A program made the position numbers and the translations under genes. From Nitrospirota bacterium (GTDB lineage Bacteria; Nitrospirota; Nitrospiria; Nitrospirales; NS-4): DNA of 6,503 nucleotides. Each line of letters begins with the position of its first letter. Positions within the stretch are counted from its first letter, which is position 1. The stretch spans positions 1 to 6,503 of the forward strand of contig VBON01000074.1 of NCBI GenBank assembly GCA_005877525.1, read 5' to 3'. Positions 1 through 5,334 of this stretch are shown piece by piece. The notes beneath the pieces are model-generated. The model was not told the origin of the DNA. It did not search any database and worked only from the letters and a program-made list of their open reading frames with translations.

Positions 1-293
1 CGGAACGCTGCCCCGATTCCATATTTCTGATTGAAAAAGTTGGCACGATACCGCGCGACGCCGGGAATTTCATAGCCGAAATCGACGTCCCCACTTTCCT
101 CAAAGACCTTGATCTTGGGCTCGGGGGCGATCTCATACAGCATTTTTTTCAGCTCGTCATTATCCAGGACATTGTACTTGACGCGCTCCAGGTCGCCATG
201 CAATCGGATAATGGGAACCTGCCCCGCCACTAAATGCAGATCCGAGGCGCCTTGCTCGTTCATCAATGTAAAGAATGCGTCGATCTTTGCCAT
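1..293 (-). CDS. pilT: Type IV pilus retraction ATPase PilT family, N-terminal part (cut by window edge)
   Basis: The reverse complement reads from ATG at 293 down to base 1 without a stop, giving 97 residues that begin MAKIDAFFTLMNEQGASDLH. This is the PAS-like N-terminal domain of PilT/PilU-type secretion ATPases. Visible family signatures are the ASDLHL stretch (about residues 16-21), VPIIRLHGDLE (about 26-36), and DFGYEIPGVARYRAN followed by FFNQ (about 71-89), which closely matches the corresponding PilT strand pattern. The RecA-like ATPase core with its Walker motifs would lie beyond the left edge. PilT hexamers sit at the cytoplasmic base of the type IV pilus and power pilus depolymerisation for twitching motility and DNA uptake. 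An AAAGG Shine-Dalgarno (complement of 301-305) lies 7 nt before the ATG, which supports the start. It is divergent from dnaE. PilT and PilU, or a second PilT paralogue, cannot be told apart from this fragment. Confidence 0.88.
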   Translation of the reverse strand, partial: MAKIDAFFTLMNEQGASDLHLVAGQVPIIRLHGDLERVKYNVLDNDELKKMLYEIAPEPKIKVFEESGDVDFGYEIPGVARYRANFFNQKYGIGAAF

Positions 294-339
294 TACTTTA
301 CCTTTCGGACTTGCTAAGATGCCCCGAAGCCTACTAGGA

Positions 340-368
340 AAGCTACCATAACCCTTTAGTCAGGTCAA
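340..368 (-). promoter_or_regulatory. Candidate sigma70-type promoter for pilT
   Basis: On the minus strand, TTGACC (complement of 363-368) is followed after 17 bp by TAGCTT (complement of 340-345). A TG dinucleotide one base before the -10 gives an extended -10 look. The -35 matches consensus at five of six bases, but the -10 matches at only three. Transcription would begin near 333, leaving a 5' leader of about 40 nt before the pilT ATG at 293. An alternative pairing, TTTTCA with TATGGT 18 bp later, overlaps it. Position and orientation fit; the exact boxes are uncertain. Confidence 0.4.
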
Positions 369-535
369 TGAAAACGCTTACAGCACTCTCCTTTTCCCCC
401 TGGCGAGGTCGAGGTGTCCGTGGCTTCCCTACTTGCAACGGCTCGCCTGAGCTCCGTTTGCCCGGCGACGCTGACCGACCCCACAAAGGATGGTACTTTG
501 GGAAAAAAGCCTGCCAGGCACTCTTAGGTCACTAA

Positions 536-564
536 TTGACTTCATCCAAACCTCTGACTAGAAT
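536..564 (+). promoter_or_regulatory. Sigma70-type promoter of the dnaE-accA unit
   Basis: TTGACT at 536-541 and TAGAAT at 559-564 each match the sigma70 -35 and -10 consensus at five of six positions, and the spacer is exactly 17 bp. Transcription is expected to start near G571. The leader would then be about 19 nt, with the AAGGA ribosome-binding site at 578-582 and the GTG start at 590. The arrangement is compact and internally consistent. It also excludes the in-frame upstream starts TTG536 (part of the -35 box) and ATG563 (overlapping the -10 box) for this transcript. Confidence 0.75.
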
Positions 565-576
565 GATCTGGCTCTC

Positions 577-582
577 TAAGGA
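577..582 (+). promoter_or_regulatory. Ribosome-binding site that decides the dnaE start
   Basis: TAAGGA at 577-582 lies 7 nt before GTG590, an optimal Shine-Dalgarno spacing. Neither alternative in-frame start (TTG536, ATG563) has a comparable purine-rich site before it. Confidence 0.7.
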
Positions 583-589
583 CACCTAC

Positions 590-3500
590 GTGGCGTCACA
601 GTTCGTCCACCTGCACGTTCACACGCAATACAGTCTGCTCGATGGCGCCAATCAAATCGAAGCCTTAGTGCAGACAGCAAAAGGCTTCGGCATGCCCGCC
701 GTGGCCATTACCGACCACGGCAATCTCTTTGGGGCCATCGATTTCTACCAAAAAGCGACGGCGGCAGGTATCAAACCCATTATCGGCTGCGAAGCCTATT
801 TGGCGCCCAAGAGCCGATTCGATCGGGAAGGCCAATTTGCCCACAACGATTACTATCACCTGATTTTGCTCGCCGCCAACCGCACCGGCTATCAGAACCT
901 GTTGAAACTCGCGAGCACCGCCTATCTCGACGGGTTTTATTACAAGCCCCGGATCGATAAGGAAGCGCTGCGTGAACATCACGAAGGCCTGATTGGGCTC
1001 TCTGGATGCCTTAGCGGCGAAGTGCCGTTTTTGATCGGCAGGGACCGTTTAGCGGATGCCATTCGAACGGCAGCAGAATATCGCGAGCTCTTCGGGAAGG
1101 AGAACTACTTTTTGGAGGTTCAGGAAAACGCGGTTCCCGAGCAGCAGATCGCGAATCAAGGTTTGCGAGAGATACATAGGCAGCTCGGCATTCCTCTGGT
1201 AGCCACGAACGACTGCCATTACCTCAAGAAAGACGATGCCAAAATCCACGACATTCTGCTGTGCCTTCAAACCGGCAAGACGGTGAATGAGCCGAACCGC
1301 ATGCGGTTTCATACCGATCAACTCTATGTCAAATCCACCGACGAGATGCTCGCCGCGTTTCACGAATGGCCCCAGGCGGTCTGGAACACCAGCCATGTGG
1401 CGGAAATGTGCGAGCTGTCGTTCACCTTCGGGAAGCCGCACCTTCCACAGTACCGCGTTCCCGATGGAGACACGCTGGAAACTTATCTTGACAAGCTTGC
1501 CCTCGCGGGCTTGACCGCCCGATTGCGGGAGCGACCCTCCGCGATTCCAGAAATCCGATATCAGCAGCGGCTTCGCGACGAATTAACGATCATTATGTCG
1601 ATGGGCTTTGCCGGCTACTTTTTGATTGTCTGGGATATCATTAACTTCGCCCGAGGCCGCGGCATCCCGGTCGGTCCCGGACGCGGATCCGCCGCCGGCA
1701 GCCTCGTCGCGTATGCGCTGCGTATCACCGACCTCGACCCCTTGGTCTATGGCCTCTTATTCGAGCGCTTCCTGAATCCTGAACGCATCTCGCTGCCAGA
1801 CATCGATATGGACTTCTGCATGGACCGCCGTCAGGAAGTGATCAATTACGTCGTGGAGAAGTACGGCAAGGACTATGTCTGCCAGATCATTACCTTCGGT
1901 ACGATGAAGGCGAAGGCGGCCATTCGCGATGTCGGACGGGTGTTGGAAATGCCATACGCCGAGGTGGACCGTATCGCAAAGCTCGTCCCCGATCAATTGA
2001 ATATCACCTTGGACGAAGCCCTGGAAGCGGAACCCCGCCTGAAGGACCTTGTGCAAACCGACCCGAAGGTGCGTACGGTCTTCGAGACGGCCCGGGCGCT
2101 CGAGAACTCACCGCGCCATGCCTCAACCCATGCGGCGGGCGTCGTGATTTCCCACGATCCCTTGACTCACCATGTGCCGTTATTTAAAGGCGCAAAAGAC
2201 ACGGACGAGGTTGTGACGCAGTTCCCTATGGGGGACGTGGAGAAAGTGGGCTTAGTGAAGTTTGATTTCCTTGGCCTCAAGACCTTGACCATGATCGCGC
2301 ATGCCGAGCGCCTGATTAACGCATGCAGCGGTTTGACCGATTCGTTTTCGGTGAGCGCCATTCCGCTCGACGATGCGCAGACCTTTGGGCTGCTGTCCTG
2401 CGGCAAGACCGCCGGGGTGTTCCAGCTGGAAAGTCCCGGCATGCGCGATCTCCTCACCGGACTTCGGCCAGATCGGTTCGAAGAGATTATTGCCATCATC
2501 GCCCTTTACCGACCTGGCCCGATGGATCTTATTTCGGACTTCATCAAACGTAAGCAGGGGAAAATTCCCATCACGTACGAAGTACCGGCCCTTGAAGAGC
2601 TGCTGACCGAGACATACGGTGTCATTGTCTATCAGGAACAGGTGATGGCGATTGCCAATAGCGTGGCGGGCTTTTCCCTTGGCCAGGCGGATATTCTCCG
2701 GCGAGCGATGGGCAAGAAAAAACCGGAGGAAATGGACAAGCTGCGGGCCAAATTCCTCGAAGGGGCGAAAGCGCGGCACATCTCCGATAAGAAGGCCGCG
2801 AAATTATTTGACCTGATCCAAAAGTTCGCAGGGTACGGCTTTAACAAATCGCACGCGGCCGCGTATGCCATGGTGACCTATCAGACGGCCTACCTCAAGG
2901 CGCACTATCCCCACGAATTCATGGCCGCTTTGCTAACGAGCGAGATGGGGAACACCGATAAGGTGGTCCGGTATATTAATGAATGCCGGGAGCTTGGGAT
3001 CCGGGTGTTGCCTCCGGACGTAAACGAGAGCGAGAAGGACTTTTCAGTCGCTGCCGAGGGGATTCGGTTCGGCTTGGCGGCGATCAAAAATGTTGGCGAA
3101 GGCCCGATTGCAACGATCCTGGCGGCGCGGGGTGCCGACGGGCCCTTTGTTTCATTCTTTGATTTCTGCCATCGGGTGGATATGCGAAAGTTCAGCAAGC
3201 GCGCCGTGGAATGCCTTATCAAGGCCGGCGCGTTCGACTCGACCGGCGCTCGGCGGGCGCAGCTCGCGACGGTTCTAGATCGGACGGTGGATCAAGCCAT
3301 GGCTGCGCAGCGCGCCGCCTTGCAAGGCCAGACCAGCATCTTCGCGTCCCTCGAATGTGACGGCGCGAGTACGAAGCACGGCACCCTCCCCGTTGATGAA
3401 AGCCTTCCCAATGTGCCTGAATGGAGGGAGGAGCAACTCCTCGCGCATGAGAAGGAACTGATCGGATTTTACATCACAAGCCATCCCCTCGCGCGCTATG

Positions 3501-4060
3501 CGGAAGCGACCGGCCGGTTCTCGAATTGCCGAACCGACTCGCTGAATGAGATTGCGGACGCCAAAGAAGTCCAGCTGTGCGGAATCATCGGGTCGATTAA
3601 GCAAACGATGACGAAGAAAGGCGATCGGATGGCGTACCTCATCTTAGAGGATCTCCATGGAAGCGTGGAGGTGATCGTCTTTCCTGACCTTTATCACACC
3701 GCGTCCGCCCTGATCGCCCCGGAATCGACCGTGCAGATCACCGGCACCTTGGATCGGGGCGAAAAGGCCATCCGGATCAAAGCGACCAAAATCTTTTCCT
3801 TGGCGGACCTGATGGTCAGCGGCTACTCCCGGGTGACCATTCAAGTTTCTTCGGATGAGGCGTCCTCGCAGGCCCTCCTGAAGCTACGCGAGGTCCTGCA
3901 TCGGCATCCAGGAGCCTGCCCGGTCTATCTTGCGCTCACGATTTCAAACCATTCCGAATCGGTGATCGCGGTGGGTCCCGACCTGCGTGTCCTACCCAAC
4001 GACCGGCTGGTCGGGGACGTCGAAGCGTTGGTCGGCAAAGGCGCCGTGTCACTGCAATAG
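590..4060 (+). CDS. dnaE: DNA polymerase III subunit alpha (DnaE1 type)
   Basis: This is the replicative C-family DNA polymerase, the catalytic core of the Pol III holoenzyme. From GTG590 it is 1156 aa, against 1160 in E. coli. The frame is open upstream to 536, but the promoter and ribosome-binding site place the start at 590. Order of domains: PHP domain (about 5-270) starting FVHLHVHTQYSLLDG; palm with GPGRGSAAGSLVAYAL (about 362-377) and catalytic PDIDMDF, with Asp404 and Asp406 matching E. coli Asp401 and Asp403; third catalytic Asp559 in KFDFLGL; fingers with YRPGPMDL, YGVIVYQEQVMAIA and FAGYGFNKSHAAAYA; helix-hairpin-helix region (about 822-892); clamp-binding motif QTSIF (914-918); OB fold (about 994-1072); C-terminal domain. 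All PHP metal ligands are present (His9, His11, Asp18, His43, Glu68, His90, Cys140, Asp208, His210), whereas E. coli has lost several, so intrinsic 3'-5' proofreading is plausible. It is followed 7 nt later by accA. No frameshift or missing key residue was seen. Confidence 0.98.
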   Translation: MASQFVHLHVHTQYSLLDGANQIEALVQTAKGFGMPAVAITDHGNLFGAIDFYQKATAAGIKPIIGCEAYLAPKSRFDREGQFAHNDYYHLILLAANRTGYQNLLKLASTAYLDGFYYKPRIDKEALREHHEGLIGLSGCLSGEVPFLIGRDRLADAIRTAAEYRELFGKENYFLEVQENAVPEQQIANQGLREIHRQLGIPLVATNDCHYLKKDDAKIHDILLCLQTGKTVNEPNRMRFHTDQLYVKSTDEMLAAFHEWPQAVWNTSHVAEMCELSFTFGKPHLPQYRVPDGDTLETYLDKLALAGLTARLRERPSAIPEIRYQQRLRDELTIIMSMGFAGYFLIVWDIINFARGRGIPVGPGRGSAAGSLVAYALRITDLDPLVYGLLFERFLNPERISLPDIDMDFCMDRRQEVINYVVEKYGKDYVCQIITFGTMKAKAAIRDVGRVLEMPYAEVDRIAKLVPDQLNITLDEALEAEPRLKDLVQTDPKVRTVFETARALENSPRHASTHAAGVVISHDPLTHHVPLFKGAKDTDEVVTQFPMGDVEKVGLVKFDFLGLKTLTMIAHAERLINACSGLTDSFSVSAIPLDDAQTFGLLSCGKTAGVFQLESPGMRDLLTGLRPDRFEEIIAIIALYRPGPMDLISDFIKRKQGKIPITYEVPALEELLTETYGVIVYQEQVMAIANSVAGFSLGQADILRRAMGKKKPEEMDKLRAKFLEGAKARHISDKKAAKLFDLIQKFAGYGFNKSHAAAYAMVTYQTAYLKAHYPHEFMAALLTSEMGNTDKVVRYINECRELGIRVLPPDVNESEKDFSVAAEGIRFGLAAIKNVGEGPIATILAARGADGPFVSFFDFCHRVDMRKFSKRAVECLIKAGAFDSTGARRAQLATVLDRTVDQAMAAQRAALQGQTSIFASLECDGASTKHGTLPVDESLPNVPEWREEQLLAHEKELIGFYITSHPLARYAEATGRFSNCRTDSLNEIADAKEVQLCGIIGSIKQTMTKKGDRMAYLILEDLHGSVEVIVFPDLYHTASALIAPESTVQITGTLDRGEKAIRIKATKIFSLADLMVSGYSRVTIQVSSDEASSQALLKLREVLHRHPGACPVYLALTISNHSESVIAVGPDLRVLPNDRLVGDVEALVGKGAVSLQ

Positions 4061-4063
4061 GAG
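4059..4063 (+). promoter_or_regulatory. accA ribosome-binding site overlapping the dnaE stop
   Basis: AGGAG at 4059-4063 shares two bases with the dnaE TAG stop (4058-4060) and sits 4 nt before the accA GTG (4068), a slightly short spacing. The overlap suggests translational coupling, in which ribosomes finishing dnaE help initiate accA. Confidence 0.65.
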
Positions 4064-4067
4064 TCTC

Positions 4068-5018
4068 GTGCGCGAATATCTCGACTTTGAAAAGCCGATC
4101 GCCGAGCTCGAGGATAAGCTTGAAAAGCTTGCCGCCTCCTCTCACGCGCGCGGCGGGCGTCAGGAAGATCTCAACAAGCTCCGGGCGCGACTCCATCAGC
4201 TGCAGGCCGAGATCTATGCGGGCCTGTCGGCCTGGCAGCGGACACAGGTCGCCCGCCACCTCCAACGGCCCTCAACTCTGGACTACATCGGCCGCCTGTG
4301 CGATAGCTTTATCGAACTGCACGGAGATCGGGCCTTCGCCGACGATCATGCGATCGTCGGCGGCCTTGCCCGCTTCAATGGCCGCCCGATCGTCGTGATA
4401 GGCCACCAGAAGGGCAAAACGCTGAAGGAACGCATGTATCGAAACTTCGGCATGCCGAATCCTGAAGGGTACCGGAAGGCGCTGCGCCTGATGCGGTTGG
4501 CCGAGAAGTTCGGCAGACCGGTGTTGACCTTTATTGACACCCCCGGGGCCTACCCCGGAATCGGCGCGGAAGAGCGGGGTCAAGCCGAAGCGATCGGCCG
4601 CAATCTTCTCGTGATGGCATCGCTGCAGGTCCCGATTGTCACCGTGGTGATCGGCGAAGGAGGGAGTGGCGGGGCCTTGGCGATCGGGGTCGCGGATCGT
4701 CTGCTGATGCTACAACACGCTGTCTATTCCGTCATCTCACCGGAGGGCTGCGCCGCCATCCTGTGGAACGACCAGAGCAAGGCTACAGACGCCGCCGAGG
4801 CCCTCAATATGACCGCCGACGATCTTCAGAAACTCGGTATTACCGACCAAGTGATTCCCGAGCCACTCGGTGGCGCTCACCGGGACCCGATGCTGAGCTG
4901 CGATACGGTCAAGAAGGCGATCGAGGCCCACTTGAGCGAGCTTTTGGAGCTGTCCACCGAAGACCTCTTAAAGCGACGCTATGACAAGTACCGCCGGATC
5001 GGCGTCTTGGCCGAGTAG
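4068..5018 (+). CDS. accA: Acetyl-CoA carboxylase carboxyltransferase subunit alpha
   Basis: AccA pairs with AccD (not in this window) to form the carboxyltransferase that moves the carboxyl group from biotin on AccB to acetyl-CoA, yielding malonyl-CoA, the committed step of cytoplasmic fatty-acid synthesis. The product is 316 aa from GTG4068, against 319 in E. coli, and starts MREYLDFEKPIAELEDKLEK, the usual AccA N-terminus. The frame is open further upstream inside dnaE, but that extension has no AccA character. A charged helical, probably coiled-coil segment covers about 8-50. The crotonase-like carboxyltransferase domain follows: IELHGDRAFADD (82-93), GHQKGKTLKERMYRNFGMP (112-130), IDTPGAYPGIGAEERGQ (156-172), and the oxyanion-hole glycine stretch GEGGSGGALAIG (196-207). 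SPEGCAAILW (224-233) is also typical. It lies 7 nt after dnaE, a pairing also known in E. coli, so the two are probably cotranscribed from the promoter at 536-564. No convincing rho-independent terminator follows. Confidence 0.98.
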   Translation: MREYLDFEKPIAELEDKLEKLAASSHARGGRQEDLNKLRARLHQLQAEIYAGLSAWQRTQVARHLQRPSTLDYIGRLCDSFIELHGDRAFADDHAIVGGLARFNGRPIVVIGHQKGKTLKERMYRNFGMPNPEGYRKALRLMRLAEKFGRPVLTFIDTPGAYPGIGAEERGQAEAIGRNLLVMASLQVPIVTVVIGEGGSGGALAIGVADRLLMLQHAVYSVISPEGCAAILWNDQSKATDAAEALNMTADDLQKLGITDQVIPEPLGGAHRDPMLSCDTVKKAIEAHLSELLELSTEDLLKRRYDKYRRIGVLAE

Positions 5019-5023
5019 CTTGG

Positions 5024-5260
5024 TCAAAGACTAAATTCCTTCCTCGGCATGGCGGCTCCTTGCTCCTGCTCAACTTCATAAATTTCAACGCCATTTCTTT
5101 TCGAGCTGGCAGCCACATCTGGCATCCTCATTGCAATGTATTTTTTTGTAATTGCAATCATTGCAGCGTTGTAACCGGCGAAGGCACTTTTCCGAAGGTA
5201 GCTCAATGGTTTTCTTAGACTTAGCTCTCCGCAATCCGCCGCTGATTTGTATGCCCGCAT
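5024..5260 (-). CDS. Doubtful small ORF, hypothetical protein
   Basis: The minus strand reads from ATG at 5260 (or TTG at 5266) to TGA at 5024, about 78 residues. The C-terminal part is charged and hydrophilic (KRNGVEIYEVEQEQGAAMPR) and the centre is weakly hydrophobic. I recognise no family, signal peptide or membrane segment. An AGG six bases before ATG5260 is a weak ribosome-binding site. By my hand count, third codon positions are only about 44% G+C, clearly below what the long neighbouring genes show, which suggests non-coding DNA, a decayed gene or recently acquired sequence. It would converge on accA with a 5-nt gap. A second minus-strand frame over 5085-5318 is equally open, which weakens the case further. 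I think it is more likely not a gene. Confidence 0.18.
   Translation of the reverse strand: MRAYKSAADCGELSLRKPLSYLRKSAFAGYNAAMIAITKKYIAMRMPDVAASSKRNGVEIYEVEQEQGAAMPRKEFSL
5129..5165. repeat. ATTGCAAT palindrome cluster
   Basis: The self-complementary octamer ATTGCAAT occurs at 5130-5137 (within a perfect 10-bp palindrome, CATTGCAATG, at 5129-5138) and again at 5151-5158. A third, partial copy, ATTGCA, is at 5160-5165. The first two copies are 21 bp apart start to start, about two helical turns, and are separated by a T-rich tract. The layout is compatible with a protein-binding site, but chance in an AT-rich stretch is possible. Confidence 0.4.
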
Positions 5261-5306
5261 ACACAACCTGACCCCTGCTCACTCTATGGTGGTTTCTGTC
5301 GATAAG

Positions 5307-5318
5307 GTGATAGATCAC
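5307..5318. promoter_or_regulatory. Short palindrome upstream of the acyltransferase/cNMP gene
   Basis: GTGAT and ATCAC form perfect 5-bp arms around a 2-bp centre, ending 16 bp before ATG5335. The position fits an operator or part of a leader, and the arms resemble Crp/Fnr-type half-sites, but the spacing (GTGA, 4 bp, TCAC) does not match the 6 bp of a Crp site or the geometry of an Fnr site. No clear -35/-10 pair could be placed around it. Confidence 0.25.
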
Positions 5319-5334
5319 TAATGAGTACGCCTAT

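Larger units (their letters stand above)
294..589. other. Divergent intergenic region between pilT and dnaE
   Basis: This 296-bp stretch separates the divergent pilT and dnaE starts. The two ends hold the promoter candidates listed separately. The central part (about 370-530) shows no supported gene, RNA gene or extended inverted repeat. Its only open frame of note is a 37-codon GTG-started frame at 414-527, which has no recognisable protein character. Confidence 0.6.
5019..5334. other. AT-richer intergenic region after accA
   Basis: These 316 bp are visibly lower in GC than the flanking genes. They contain the ATTGCAAT repeat cluster (5129-5165), one doubtful minus-strand ORF (5024-5260) and a short palindrome (5307-5318), each listed separately. 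No insertion-sequence ends, tRNA or rho-independent terminator of accA could be identified. Confidence 0.6.

Noticed and set aside
109..351. Plus-strand open frame of 80 codons at the left end
   Set aside because: It lies almost entirely antisense to the pilT fragment, which has clear family motifs and its own ribosome-binding site; the plus-strand product is serine-rich and unrecognisable.
503..519. Minus-strand GCCT/AGGC hairpin followed by six T, resembling a small terminator
   Set aside because: The stem is only 4-5 bp with a loop of 1-3 nt, and there is no minus-strand gene upstream for it to terminate.
414..527. 37-codon GTG-started frame in the pilT-dnaE intergenic region with a GAGG before it
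   Set aside because: It is too short, has no recognisable protein character, and appears open by chance in a GC-rich stretch.
2252..2779. 175-codon minus-strand frame inside dnaE
   Set aside because: It is antisense to the conserved palm and fingers region of dnaE; the frame is open as a by-product of GC-rich codon use.
3987..4067. Upstream extension of accA to 3987, overlapping the dnaE end
   Set aside because: The added 27 residues are basic, serine-rich and unlike AccA; GTG4068 gives the family-typical N-terminus and has AGGAG before it.
5006..5029. Possible rho-independent terminator at the end of accA (CTTGGCC with GGTCAAAG)
   Set aside because: The stem has a bulge and a G-U pair and no T-run follows it, so it does not meet terminator criteria.
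5305..5320. Classic Crp or Fnr site upstream of the acyltransferase/cNMP gene
   Set aside because: GTGA and TCAC are separated by 4 bp rather than the 6 bp of Crp sites, and TGAT/ATCA by 2 bp rather than the 4 bp of Fnr sites; it was kept only as an unassigned palindrome.
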